Assembly: GCF_900111515.1 (NCBI RefSeq)
Contig: NZ_FOHS01000001.1
Location: forward strand, 441,419-505,418
DNA from: Hymenobacter actinosclerus
GTDB lineage: Bacteria > Bacteroidota > Bacteroidia > Cytophagales > Hymenobacteraceae
Direction of reading: 5' to 3'
DNA: 64,000 bases
The position numbers and the translations under genes were made by a program. Of this stretch, positions 25,986 to 35,343 are shown piece by piece (the first letter of the stretch is position 1; each line of letters opens with the position of its first letter). The notes under the pieces are model-generated. The model was not told the DNA's origin. It made no database searches and was given only the letters and a program-made list of their open reading frames with translations.

Positions 25986-27217
25986 TTTACTGCTACAGAT
26001 TTAGATAAGCGAATCAGGTTATCGAAGGCATCAGCCGCATCGCCCGATAAGTTATCAAGTCCATTATCATCAATCAGCCCCAACTCCTCATTTACCAACG
26101 ATTGAACACCACCATTCTCCACCTGATAACAGGCGAATTCCTTAGGGTCAATCCAGCTGGCTTCGGGTACTATGGCCGCTACTTCTTCTTTGCGGTCAGG
26201 ATGCTTTTCGGCTACTTGGTAGGCGTAAAGTAGCAGGTTGAGATGGGAGAGAATGTACGGGCTGTGCGTGGTTATCGTCAGGTCGTTCTCGCCGACCGTG
26301 CATTTCTCTACCAGCCAGTTCATCAGACCCTGCTGCGCGGTCGGGTACAGGTTGAGTTCAGGCTCTTCAATGATGAAACTCTGCGCCTGCTCCTTCTGCC
26401 GCGAAAGATGCTCTAGAAGTACCATCATTGGGGTAACGGATTGGATGCCGCTGGCAGTTTCTAGAAGCATTAATGGTTCTTCACGTTCTGGTATTTTTAT
26501 AAAATCTCTGCCATCGATGTGTTGATATATTACATTGAAAAAGGGAATGTGTAGCTCCGATACATTTTTTCGAGAGGTGGAGAATGAGTTGGCAAAGTCT
26601 AGCAATGCTTTTGGTAAACCAATATCATCTCTCATAAGTCCTGCCCATGAGTACTCTATTGCTGCAATAAAGATTCTTTCTGATGGAGTATAATATACTT
26701 CAGATACAGATATTGTGTTTCTTGTTTCTTTATTAAATAATATAACTAAACCGTTAATAATTTTATCAACAGATATTGATTTATCTATTTTTGCAACTGA
26801 TTCCACTAAGGTATTAAATGTCTCTTTATCTAAATTATTTATTAAATCTTCTTCTTGGCTTGGAATATTTTTATCTAACCATATGACAAAGCCCTTCTGA
26901 TAGCTGCTTATATAGTTATCAATAGCTTCTGACGGAAAAAGAAGACTTCCTCTACTCTTGGAAGAATCATGGTATCCTTTAGTGTTATTCCATACTACTT
27001 TACTGTCTTCACCCCAATATGAGTATAGCCCATAATTATGTAAATTCGACGTGTCTATGGGTTTGTTTATCACAAGTTGTTGTCGAAACACCGCCGCCAA
27101 CTTCGCCAACGTGCTCTTCCCCCTACCCGTCGGCCCAATAAACACGGTTACCCGCTTGAAGTCCACGGTAGCGTCTTTAATAGGGCCGAAGTTCTTGACG
27201 GTGAGTTGCTCGTTCAT
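25982..27217 (-). CDS. AAA/OLD-like (AAA_15 type) ATPase, possible defence gene
   Basis: 411 residues. N-terminus LTVKNFGPIKDATVDF and Walker A VFIGPTGRGKSTLAKL (residues 26-40) are typical of SMC/OLD-like ATPases. A middle region of about 180 residues has no known match. The C-terminal half has a signature-like ETASGIQSVTPMMVLLEHL (253-271), Walker B SFIIEEPELNLYP (281-293) and the switch His in TITTHSPYIL (318). No TOPRIM nuclease domain is attached. The segment 26460-27070 is markedly AT-rich compared with both ends, a mosaic suggestive of recent transfer. Two-gene unit with the small nuclease-like gene; similar pairs occur in anti-phage systems (Septu, PARIS, OLD-type), but this pair matches none that I can name. 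Confidence 0.75.
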   Translation of the reverse strand: MNEQLTVKNFGPIKDATVDFKRVTVFIGPTGRGKSTLAKLAAVFRQQLVINKPIDTSNLHNYGLYSYWGEDSKVVWNNTKGYHDSSKSRGSLLFPSEAIDNYISSYQKGFVIWLDKNIPSQEEDLINNLDKETFNTLVESVAKIDKSISVDKIINGLVILFNKETRNTISVSEVYYTPSERIFIAAIEYSWAGLMRDDIGLPKALLDFANSFSTSRKNVSELHIPFFNVIYQHIDGRDFIKIPEREEPLMLLETASGIQSVTPMMVLLEHLSRQKEQAQSFIIEEPELNLYPTAQQGLMNWLVEKCTVGENDLTITTHSPYILSHLNLLLYAYQVAEKHPDRKEEVAAIVPEASWIDPKEFACYQVENGGVQSLVNEELGLIDDNGLDNLSGDAADAFDNLIRLSKSVAVK

Positions 27218-27270
27218 AGCGGTAGGGCGTTGGGGCCGCCGGAGGGGCGGCAGATGCTAAAGATACCGTT

Positions 27271-28272
27271 CTACGGGCGGGCGGCCAAGGCGGTGGAAGC
27301 GGCATCCGTTTCGCATCGGCGGCGGATGACTTCGAGGATACGGCGCTGGATTTCGCTCATGATGTAGCCGGTCCAGAGGCCGGCGTAGGGGTTGATGCGG
27401 GTGCTCAGGCGCTGGCGGCTGTACAGAATAAGGCGGGTGCGGCCGGGGCCGGCGGGCTCCAGTTCGTAGGTGCCGCGCAGCACGTCGAAAAACCGGCCGC
27501 CCACCGTCACGTGCTCGTCAAACGTGGTGGGCGGGATGGTGGCGGTGTTGGGCACGATGCTGAACGAGATGCGCCGCTGGGGCTCCCACACGTCGACGGT
27601 TTCCAGGAACTCCACGCCCCGCTCGAAGGTGGCCCGGCGCACGCCCCCCACGCCCTCGTGGCTGAGCGTGGCCTCAATGGGCCGCGGGAAGCCCAGCCGG
27701 TCCACCAGGCTCGGGCCCAGGTCCTGGGCCGTAATGGGCGGTACCCGCACGATGTGCCGCCACACCACGGCCGCCGGGGCCTCAATCACCACCGTGTTTT
27801 CAACCCGGCGGTACTCGTCGGGAGCCGTGAACTGGCTTTCGACGGGGGCCAGCACGAAGGGCAGCAGGGCGAAGGCGGCCACCACGTAGGTTTTGGTCTG
27901 CTCGTCGCGGTCCGTGGTCAGGCCGTAGTAGATGCAGGCGCCCAATCCAGCCGTGAGCATGAAGAGCGGGAAAATCATCAGTACGCAGATCATGCCTTCC
28001 AAGTGGAAAAGCAGCGCCGTAACCAGAAACAGCAGCACCGTCAGGAACGGTGCGAATACCAGCCGCCACCATTTGGAGGCAGTGCGCGGGGTAAAGTGGG
28101 CGGTTACGGCGCCCAGAGCTGCCGGAATCAGCAGCAGGAAGCACAGCATCAGCAGGCCCCCGGCATCGTTGAAGTAGTTGCTGGCGAAAACGAAGCGGCC
28201 AAGTAGCGCCATGAATAAACCCGCGCCGCTGGCAATCAGGTAATGATAGTACTGTCGCTTGATAAAGGCCAT
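27271..28272 (-). CDS. Membrane protein with C-terminal SRPBCC (polyketide cyclase-like) domain
   Basis: 333 residues from ATG 28270-28272 (MAFIKRQYYHYLIASG); longer in-frame starts run over the neighbouring promoter region. About five membrane helices fill residues 10-160. A soluble domain follows (175-325): VENTVVIEAPAAVVWRHIV ... RRISFSIVPNT ... FDVLRGTYELEPAGPGRTRLILYSRQRL, the START/SRPBCC helix-grip layout that binds small hydrophobic ligands. Function unknown. Divergent from the alpha/beta-hydrolase at 28352. Confidence 0.8.
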   Translation of the reverse strand: MAFIKRQYYHYLIASGAGLFMALLGRFVFASNYFNDAGGLLMLCFLLLIPAALGAVTAHFTPRTASKWWRLVFAPFLTVLLFLVTALLFHLEGMICVLMIFPLFMLTAGLGACIYYGLTTDRDEQTKTYVVAAFALLPFVLAPVESQFTAPDEYRRVENTVVIEAPAAVVWRHIVRVPPITAQDLGPSLVDRLGFPRPIEATLSHEGVGGVRRATFERGVEFLETVDVWEPQRRISFSIVPNTATIPPTTFDEHVTVGGRFFDVLRGTYELEPAGPGRTRLILYSRQRLSTRINPYAGLWTGYIMSEIQRRILEVIRRRCETDAASTALAARP

Positions 28273-28351
28273 GCGGGGGAGAGGTAGCGGGAACGGATGC
28301 GGCAAAAGTGCGTATTTGTCGGGATTACGCCGCCTTTTCCGCCCGCTGCTC

Positions 28352-29113
28352 ATGCCCCACGCCAAAAAAGCTACCCTCGTCTTCCTGCACGGTTTCGCCG
28401 AAAGCCCCGCCATCTGGACCGATTTCACCCGCGGCTTCCCGGCCCACTACCGCCTGCTGATGCCCGCCCTGCCCGGCCACGGCCCCCAGCCCCAGCCGGT
28501 AACCGACTACTCCATGGAGGCCCAGGCGCAAGCCGTGCTGGCGCAGCTGGATGCGGCCGGAGCCGAAAAGGTGCTGCTGGTAGCCCACAGCATGGGCGGC
28601 TACGTGGCCCTGGCCCTGGCCGATGCGCACCCCGAGCGCGTCGCCGGCCTGGTGCTCTTCCACAGCACCGCTTTGCCCGATACCGACGAAAAGCGGGAGA
28701 ACCGCACTAAAAACCAGGACTTCATCCGCCGCCACAGCCTCGATAAGTTCATGAACTCCTTCATCCGGCCGCTGCTGGCCCCGGCCAACCGCGAGCGGCT
28801 GGGCACCGAGCTGCAACAGCTCGAAGCCATCGGCAAGGCTACGCCCGAAGTCACCATCCTCGGCGGTCTCGAAGCCATGAAGCACCGCCCCGACCGCACC
28901 CAGGTATTGCGCGACGCCCGGTTTCCCGTGCTCTTCATCAGCGGCCACGACGACCCGGCCGTGCCCCTCGATACGCTGCTACCCCAGCTGGCCCTGCCCG
29001 CCCAAAGCCACGCCCTGCTGCTGCAAGGCGTGGGCCACCTGGGCTTTATTGAGGCGCCGGAGCTGACGCGGCGGGCAGTGCTGGATTTCGCGGCGGGGGT
29101 GTTTGGGAAGTAG
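28352..29113 (+). CDS. Alpha/beta-hydrolase
   Basis: 253 residues from ATG 28352 (MPHAKKATLVFLHGFAESP). Oxyanion motif FLHGFAES, nucleophile elbow VAHSMGGYVAL, acid in FISGHDDPAVP and His in GVGHLGFIEAP complete the catalytic set. Resembles MenH-like / esterase hydrolases of the cytoplasm; no signal peptide. Substrate unknown and no neighbouring pathway to help. The next gene on the opposite strand ends 13 nt away. Confidence 0.85.
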   Translation: MPHAKKATLVFLHGFAESPAIWTDFTRGFPAHYRLLMPALPGHGPQPQPVTDYSMEAQAQAVLAQLDAAGAEKVLLVAHSMGGYVALALADAHPERVAGLVLFHSTALPDTDEKRENRTKNQDFIRRHSLDKFMNSFIRPLLAPANRERLGTELQQLEAIGKATPEVTILGGLEAMKHRPDRTQVLRDARFPVLFISGHDDPAVPLDTLLPQLALPAQSHALLLQGVGHLGFIEAPELTRRAVLDFAAGVFGK

Positions 29114-29126
29114 CTTGAGTGACGGG

Positions 29127-31262
29127 CTATTTATTCGCCGTTGTGGCAGCCTGCGCCTCTGCCTGAGACCGGACCAGTTCTTCCTGCAAGCGCAGTAGTA
29201 CGCCTAAGTTTTTAAAGTAGAGGCGGTTGAGGCGGTCATCGGCATGGCTAAGGAAGCCCATAAACTCATCCAGCCATTCCCCCGTCAGATGCACCGGCCC
29301 CGGCTCAGGGCTTTTGTGCATGATGTAGGCATGCAGGGTGGGGAAATCCTGCAAGTGCGTCAGGGGCATCATCAAAACCGCTCGGGTTGCTTCCACGGCT
29401 TGCAGCAGGGCCTGCCGGCGCTGCTCGAACAGCTTTTGATAGTGTTGCACTCCTTCCTCCGAAACGCTTCCGTGTTTGTTGATGGCATCGAGCGACTCTT
29501 GCATCTCGCTGCCGATGTCGCGCGCGCTGACCCATAGCTGCTGAATGTGAAACTGGAACTGATAGCGCTCCAGCCATTGCGCACGCCACGCCGGGTTTTC
29601 AGCCGACAACTGCCAGTGCAAAGCAATGCTCTGGCGGTCGAACCCAGCCAGCCACTCCGCGTACTGCGTCTGCTCCTGCTGGAGCCGGGCAGCAACTGCT
29701 GGAGCTTCAGAAGCGGGATAAACAACTCCGGCAACCGTAAACTGCCGGTCCTTGGTGAGCTTTTGCTCGAACAAACTCAGCTTGTCTAAATCGGCGCGGC
29801 GGGATGCTGCCAGGGCTGCCCGGGCGGGTAGTTCCTGCCCGAAAAGTACCTGGTGGGCCTCCCGCGCCGACGAGTCGGGTAGCGAGGTGGTGGCTATTTC
29901 GGCAAATGAAGCCGGGTCGAGGAGCGTGAGCAAGCGGATATCGTAGCTGCCCGCGTATTGGGGGTGGTAGGTAAGCTCCGCGCGTTCGGCTCGTAGGAAC
30001 TCCTCCACCTCGGCGGCGGGCAGTAGGGTAGGAGCCGTGGTGGGCGCAAACTCCGGATACAGGGTGTGCGTAACCGTGCGGCGCAGTTCGGGCGGGTTAC
30101 CGAACAGGAGCCAGGGCGAACGGTCGTCGGTTGGCCCGGGAATGCCGAAGGCCAGGGCTCGTTCCTCGCGCAGATAATCGTCGGGGTGGCTGGAGTACAT
30201 GGCCACTACCTGCACTTCGTCGGGGGCGAAGCGCCGGCCCGGGCTGGCGGCCGTTACCAGCTTGGCCGCGGCCTGCGAGCGTTCGGCTAGCTGCTCCTTC
30301 AGGTACAGGCTCTGGTGATAGAATATATCATCGGTAGCTAGCTTGTGCTCCAAAGCCGTACCGAGCTGGCTCAGGGCCTGTTGTAGAGCAGTGCTGGTTG
30401 GCCCCAGCTGGTACAATGCCTGGCAGATAGCTTCCGAACCAGTCAGGCGTACGGCCATGCGGTCGGCTTCAAATTCCATCTCGCGCGAGAGCGACGCGTG
30501 CACCAGATGAATGCCCTGGTAAGCCAGCTCCAGCACCTTCCGAACCACCCAAACCATGCCCGTCATTCCCCAGGCTGCCGCCGATATGCGCAAATCCAGC
30601 GCCCGCCATTTGGCCAGCATCTCATCCCAGGCGTCGCGCTCGAATACCATGTCGTGAATGATGCGGCTGGTGGTGTGGGTGTAACTACCCAGCTTCATGC
30701 TGCGCTGGGCAAAGTGTCCGAACTCGTGGGCCAGTACGGCTTTGAACTCACTCAGCGTAAGACCGTTTACCAGGCCAAGCCCAATGAGTAGGTTTTTGCG
30801 AGTGGGCCAGAACAGGCTGCGCCAGGTGCTGTCGTAGGACACCGATGCGTTTACCTCCCCATTGACGTAGATATGCTTGGGCATATCGGCACCCGACTCG
30901 GCGCAGAGCTGCCGCACGAACCCGAACAGTTCGGGGTGCGCCTCGGGCGCCAGCAGGTACCGGTTGTCGGGGTCTTGGGGGGCAGCTTTGAATAGGAATT
31001 TTACCAGAAACGCCACTACCATACCCGCCGCCCCAATGATACCCAGGTGTAGCAGTGCCGTCCAGAGACCATAGCTGTCGAAGCGTAGCGTCAGGGCAAG
31101 GTAAACCAGCCAAAGAGCACCAGCCAACAGGGTAAAATACAGTGTCAGGAACAGCAAAATACTACCCATCATGGCCGCAATCAGCAACCGGTAACGGGCG
31201 TTGGAAGCCGTAATGCCGGCCGGCAAGGAAGTAGGAGAAGGGGGGTATAGCGTTGAATCCAT
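29127..31262 (-). CDS. M48 family membrane metallopeptidase
   Basis: 711 residues. Two membrane helices near the N-terminus (about 27-60 and 68-92) anchor a cytoplasmic or periplasmic M48 domain. Zinc site HEFGH at 179-183 with the third ligand Glu in REMEFEADRMAV (about 265). The 380 residues after the protease core are predicted helical, rich in Gln/Glu/Leu, and have no known domain, so the protein is about twice the size of HtpX. M48 enzymes degrade damaged membrane proteins or process lipoproteins. Single gene. The asd terminator at 31350-31386 separates it from upstream transcription. Confidence 0.85.
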   Translation of the reverse strand: MDSTLYPPSPTSLPAGITASNARYRLLIAAMMGSILLFLTLYFTLLAGALWLVYLALTLRFDSYGLWTALLHLGIIGAAGMVVAFLVKFLFKAAPQDPDNRYLLAPEAHPELFGFVRQLCAESGADMPKHIYVNGEVNASVSYDSTWRSLFWPTRKNLLIGLGLVNGLTLSEFKAVLAHEFGHFAQRSMKLGSYTHTTSRIIHDMVFERDAWDEMLAKWRALDLRISAAAWGMTGMVWVVRKVLELAYQGIHLVHASLSREMEFEADRMAVRLTGSEAICQALYQLGPTSTALQQALSQLGTALEHKLATDDIFYHQSLYLKEQLAERSQAAAKLVTAASPGRRFAPDEVQVVAMYSSHPDDYLREERALAFGIPGPTDDRSPWLLFGNPPELRRTVTHTLYPEFAPTTAPTLLPAAEVEEFLRAERAELTYHPQYAGSYDIRLLTLLDPASFAEIATTSLPDSSAREAHQVLFGQELPARAALAASRRADLDKLSLFEQKLTKDRQFTVAGVVYPASEAPAVAARLQQEQTQYAEWLAGFDRQSIALHWQLSAENPAWRAQWLERYQFQFHIQQLWVSARDIGSEMQESLDAINKHGSVSEEGVQHYQKLFEQRRQALLQAVEATRAVLMMPLTHLQDFPTLHAYIMHKSPEPGPVHLTGEWLDEFMGFLSHADDRLNRLYFKNLGVLLRLQEELVRSQAEAQAATTANK

Positions 31263-31349
31263 GAACGAATAGCCGAAAGAGAATAGGAAAGCCCGGCTGA
31301 AAAATAGCCAAGTGGCCGCTATATCAAAAGAGTGTGCTGGAGCGCACGC

Positions 31350-31386
31350 AAAAAAAAGTCCTGCGGCTCCGAATGGTGCCGCAGGA
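31350..31386 (-). terminator. Rho-independent terminator downstream of asd
   Basis: Minus strand: TCCTGCGGC / GCCGCAGGA stem (9 bp, 10-nt loop) followed by eight T. It lies 191 nt after the asd stop, with a repeat element in between. Confidence 0.85.
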
Positions 31387-31414
31387 ACTGGTTTCTGTTC
31401 TTAACCTCGATTTG

Positions 31415-31580
31415 CTAAGAAGCTATTTGAGTTAGCCAAGAACGGTGTAGAGACGCATACTTGCGTCTCGTCGTTGAACGGTTGTATGGAAACAGCCAAC
31501 ATCAGCAACGACGAGACGCAAGATGTTGCGTCTCTACAACCCCACTGGTATTCCAGAAACTAACTCAAACAGCTTCTTAG
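31415..31580. repeat. Nested inverted-repeat element (MITE-like) inserted at the asd stop codon
   Basis: 166 bp. The outer arms 31415-31435 and 31560-31580 match at 20 of 21 positions (CTAAGAAGCTRTTTGAGTTA). The inner arms 31446-31476 and 31506-31538 belong to the TGTAGAGACGC family seen at 11903-12003. The asd stop TAA (31577-31579) is inside the outer arm. No ORF inside. Confidence 0.8.
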
Positions 31581-32575
31581 GGCTTCAGCAGCCCCATTTT
31601 CAGTAGTACCTCGGCAATCTGCACGGCGTTGGTGGCGGCGCCTTTGCGCAGGTTGTCGGCCACCACCCACAGGTTCAGCGTCTTGGGCTGGGTTTCGTCG
31701 CGGCGCAGGCGGCCTACCAGCACGGCATCCTTGCCGTGGGCGTCCCGGGGCATGGGGTACACGTTATTCTGCACGTCGTCGACCAGCTCCACGCCCGCGG
31801 TGCGGCGGAGCAGTTCGCGCACCTCGGCCAAGTCGAATTCCTGGGCAAATTCCACGTTTACGGCTTCCGAGTGACCACCCATCACGGGCACGCGCACGGT
31901 GGTGGCAGTGAGGCGGATGGTGTCGTCGCCGAAGATTTTCTTCGTCTCGTTCACCAGCTTCATTTCCTCCTTGGTATAGCCGTTTTCCTGAAACACGTCG
32001 ATGTGGGGCAGCACGTTCAGGTCGATGCGGTGGGGGTAGGCGGGGCTGTCGGGCGTCTGGCCGGCGCGCTCCTGCAGCATTTGGTCCACGGCCTGCTTGC
32101 CGGTGCCGGTTACGCTCTGGTAGGTGCTTACCACAATGCGGGTGGCCTGGTAGCGCTTGTGCAGCTCGTTGAGGGCCACCACCAGCTGAATGGTAGAGCA
32201 GTTGGGGTTGGCAATGATTTTATCGTCGGCCGTGAGCAGGTGGGCGTTGATTTCGGGCACCACCAGCTTCTTCGTCGGGTCCAGGCGCCAGGCCGAGGAG
32301 TTGTCGATAACCACCGTGCCGGCCGCGGCGAACCGAGGGGCTTCCTGCAAGGAAATAGCGCCGCCGGCCGAGAAAATGGCCACCGCCGGGCGGGCCGCCA
32401 CAGCCTCGTCCACGCTCACTACTGTATACTTTTTGCCCCGGAATTCGATTTCCTGGCCCACCGACCGGGCGGAGGCAACGGGTAGCAGTTCCGTGACCGG
32501 GAAGTTGCGCTCGGCCAGCACTTTGAGCATCTCGGTGCCCACCAAACCAGTGGCACCCACTACGGCTACTTTCAT
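31577..32575 (-). CDS. asd: Aspartate-semialdehyde dehydrogenase
   Basis: 332 residues from ATG 32573-32575 (MKVAVVGATGLVGTEML); a longer open frame upstream is not family-like. Reduces aspartyl phosphate to the semialdehyde, which is the substrate of the Hom enzyme encoded in the 12-16 kb operon and also leads to lysine and diaminopimelate. NADP motif VGATGLVG, catalytic Cys in IANPNCSTIQ, substrate Arg and His in RVPVMGGHSEAVNV. Single gene. Promoter box TACTTTTG at 32684-32691. Divergent from the lamin-tail gene. Confidence 0.96.
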   Translation of the reverse strand: MKVAVVGATGLVGTEMLKVLAERNFPVTELLPVASARSVGQEIEFRGKKYTVVSVDEAVAARPAVAIFSAGGAISLQEAPRFAAAGTVVIDNSSAWRLDPTKKLVVPEINAHLLTADDKIIANPNCSTIQLVVALNELHKRYQATRIVVSTYQSVTGTGKQAVDQMLQERAGQTPDSPAYPHRIDLNVLPHIDVFQENGYTKEEMKLVNETKKIFGDDTIRLTATTVRVPVMGGHSEAVNVEFAQEFDLAEVRELLRRTAGVELVDDVQNNVYPMPRDAHGKDAVLVGRLRRDETQPKTLNLWVVADNLRKGAATNAVQIAEVLLKMGLLKP

Positions 32576-32683
32576 ATTATTTATTAGTTGAGTGGTAAAG
32601 GTAAAGCCGTTATCTTCCCCGTGGTTACTGACTTTGGCTTGCTTCGTTTTCTGGCAGCGGTTCGCTCGAGGATGCGCAGCGGG

Positions 32684-32691
32684 CAAAAGTA
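32684..32691 (-). promoter_or_regulatory. -7 box TACTTTTG for asd
   Basis: Minus-strand TACTTTTG about 110 nt before the asd ATG; a weaker TACCTTTA is nearer the gene (about 32594-32601). No -33 element seen. Confidence 0.45.
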
Positions 32692-32736
32692 AGGCCGCCA
32701 GCGCGCACCCTGAGCCCACCACTGCGAGAAACCCCG

Positions 32737-35343
32737 ATGAAAAAACTGCTACTCCTGCTGCTGTTGTTCAGTTTCGAGGCTCAGGCCCAGCTAACCGACG
32801 ATTTCGCCGACGGCGACTTCAACCAGAATCCGGCCTGGACCGGCGACGAAACCGCGTTCCAGGTGAATGCGGCCCGCCAGCTGCAAAGTAACGGTCCGGC
32901 CACGGGGACCCAGCTCCAGCTGATTGCACCCTGCCAGGCCAGCACCGGCACCAGCTGGACCTTCTGGGCCAACCTGAAGCTGGCCACCAGCAGCGGCAAC
33001 TACGCCGATGTGTGGCTCATGGCCGACCGCGCCGACCTGAAAACCAGCGGCACTCGCGGCTACTTCGTGCGCCTGGGCGGCACCCCCGACGAGGTGGCCC
33101 TATTCCGCCAGGATGCCACCGGCAGCCCCGTCTACGTCGTCAATGGCCAGGACGCCACGCTCAACTCCAGCACCAACAACCTCGTGCGGGTGCGCGTCAC
33201 GCGCTCGGTGCAGAACGTCTGGACCCTGGAGCGCGACCTGACGGGCGGCCAGAGCTTCGTGAGCGAGGGTACGGCCACCGATGCCACCTACCAGCGCAGC
33301 ACCTATTTTGGGCTGACGCTCACGTATTCGTCGGCCAACGGCAAGGCGTTTTACTTCGATGATTTCCGGGTGCTCGACGCCACGCCGCCCGCGGCGGTGC
33401 AGGCCGCCGGCGTGGGTCCGCGGGCTCTCGATGCCACTTTTAACGAGGCCGTGGCCGCCACCCAGAACCCCGCCAGCTACCAGCTGCCCGGCGGCCCGGC
33501 CGTAACCGCCGCCCTCCGCGACGCGGTCAACCCGGCCCTGGTCCACCTCACGCTGGCCGCCGACCTGCCCACGGGCGGCGGCACGCTGGAAGTGCGCCAG
33601 GTAGCCGACCTCTACGGCAATGTGGCTGCTGGCCCGCTCACGGCTCCGTTCAGCTTTGTGGGCGTGCTGGCCGGGCCGCAGTTCGGCCAGCTGCTCATCA
33701 CCGAAATCATGGCCGACGAAACGCCCGTGGTGGGGCTGCCGGCTTCTGAGTACCTCGAAATCCATAACCCCTCGGCCACCCGCCCGCTCGATCTGGCGGG
33801 CGTGCGCCTGAGCAAGGGCGGCAGCACGGCCAACCCGGCCGTGTTTCCGGCCGGCGCCACGCTGCTGCCGGGCGAGTACGCGGTGGTGTGCGGCAGTACC
33901 CGCGGAGCCCAGTTCACGGCCTTCGGGAAGGTGTTTGCTCTCACCAATTTCCCCAGCCTGAGCAACGCCGGCGACCAACTGGTGCTCACGGGCCGCGCTG
34001 GCCGCACGCTGTTCGAGGTGACATACTCCGACAGCTGGTACAAGGACGGCCGCAAGAAAGACGGCGGCTGGAGCCTGGAAATGGTGGACGAAACCAACTT
34101 CTGCGGCGGCAGCGAGAACTGGACCGCCAGCAACGACCCCAGCGGCGGCACCCCCGGCCGGGCCAACTCGGTGCGCACCGCCAACCCCGACCGCACCGCC
34201 CCGGCCCTGCTGCGGGCCGTGGCCCTGTCGCCCACGCTGGTGCGGCTGTTTTTCAATGAGAAGCTCGACAGCACCGCCGTTGCCAACCCCGCCCGCTACA
34301 CCTTCGCGCCGGCCGTAGGCATCAGCCGCGTGCTGCCCCTGGGCCCCGATTTCCGGGTGGTGGATTTGCAGCTGAGCACGCCGCTACAGCCCAGCCAACC
34401 TCTGACGCTGACTGTGCAGCAGGCCACCGACTGCGTGGGCAACGCCAGCGGCCCGGCCGCGGCGGTTACGCTGGCCCTGCCCGCCCCGGTAGCGGCCGGC
34501 GACGTGGTTATCAACGAAATCCTGTTCAACCCGCGCACCGGCGGCGTCGATTTCGTGGAGCTGCTCAACCGCTCGGCCAAGTACCTGAACGTGCAGGGCT
34601 GGCAGCTGGGCAGCGAGAAGCCCGACGGCGCTGTGGATCAGAAACCCATCAGCCCCGGCCCCTACGTGCTGGCGCCCGGCCAGCTGGTCGTGCTCACTAC
34701 CGACCCGGCCAACATCCAGCGCTATTACCCCAACAGCTCGGAGCCGGCCAACTTCCTGGCCCTGCCCAGCCTGCCCTCGTACCCCGATGATGCGGGCATC
34801 GTGGTGCTGACCTCGGCCACCAACGAGCCGCTGGACCGCTTCGCCTACCACAAAAGCATGCACCTGAAGCTGCTCGATGATCTGAACGGCGTGTCACTGG
34901 AGCGCATCCGGCCCGAGGGGCCGAGCACGGGCGAAAACTTCCACTCGGCGGCCAGCGCCGTGGGCTACGCTACGCCTGGCCGCCCCAACTCGCAGTACCA
35001 GCAGGACCCCGGCGGCGACCAGACTTTCCGGATCGAGCCCGAAGTTTTCACCCCCGACGAGGACGGCCAGCAGGACCTGACCACGCTCAACTACGCCCTC
35101 GACCAGCCCGGCTACGCCGCCAGCGTCACGATTTACGATGCCCAGGGCCGCCTGGCCCGCCGCCTCGTGCGCAACGAAACGCTGGCCACCAGCGGCTTTT
35201 TCCAGTGGGACGGCCTCACCGACCGGGGCCAGAAAGCCGCCGTGGGCTACTACATCCTGCACATTGAGCTGCTGCGCCCCAACAGCGGCGAAAAGCGCGA
35301 GTACCGCAAAACGGTGGTAGTGGGTGCCCGGATCACGGATTAG
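32737..35343 (+). CDS. Secreted lamin-tail domain protein
   Basis: 868 residues. Signal peptide MKKLLLLLLLFSFEAQAQ. A jelly-roll / LamG-like region (25-210) contains FADGDFNQNPAWTG, typical of Bacteroidota surface proteins. Two lamin-tail (LTD) domains follow: about 325-465 (QLLITEIMADETP ... YLEIHNPSATRPLDLAGVRLS) and about 580-740 (AGDVVINEILFNPRTGGVDFVELLN). The C-terminus (770-868) is a FlgD-like / CHU_C-type domain (FTPDEDGQQDLTTLNY ... GRLARRLVRNE ... GYYILHIELLR) that usually directs type IX export. Role unknown, probably surface or extracellular-DNA related. The last codons and the stop lie inside a 45-bp inverted-repeat arm. Confidence 0.85.
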   Translation: MKKLLLLLLLFSFEAQAQLTDDFADGDFNQNPAWTGDETAFQVNAARQLQSNGPATGTQLQLIAPCQASTGTSWTFWANLKLATSSGNYADVWLMADRADLKTSGTRGYFVRLGGTPDEVALFRQDATGSPVYVVNGQDATLNSSTNNLVRVRVTRSVQNVWTLERDLTGGQSFVSEGTATDATYQRSTYFGLTLTYSSANGKAFYFDDFRVLDATPPAAVQAAGVGPRALDATFNEAVAATQNPASYQLPGGPAVTAALRDAVNPALVHLTLAADLPTGGGTLEVRQVADLYGNVAAGPLTAPFSFVGVLAGPQFGQLLITEIMADETPVVGLPASEYLEIHNPSATRPLDLAGVRLSKGGSTANPAVFPAGATLLPGEYAVVCGSTRGAQFTAFGKVFALTNFPSLSNAGDQLVLTGRAGRTLFEVTYSDSWYKDGRKKDGGWSLEMVDETNFCGGSENWTASNDPSGGTPGRANSVRTANPDRTAPALLRAVALSPTLVRLFFNEKLDSTAVANPARYTFAPAVGISRVLPLGPDFRVVDLQLSTPLQPSQPLTLTVQQATDCVGNASGPAAAVTLALPAPVAAGDVVINEILFNPRTGGVDFVELLNRSAKYLNVQGWQLGSEKPDGAVDQKPISPGPYVLAPGQLVVLTTDPANIQRYYPNSSEPANFLALPSLPSYPDDAGIVVLTSATNEPLDRFAYHKSMHLKLLDDLNGVSLERIRPEGPSTGENFHSAASAVGYATPGRPNSQYQQDPGGDQTFRIEPEVFTPDEDGQQDLTTLNYALDQPGYAASVTIYDAQGRLARRLVRNETLATSGFFQWDGLTDRGQKAAVGYYILHIELLRPNSGEKREYRKTVVVGARITD

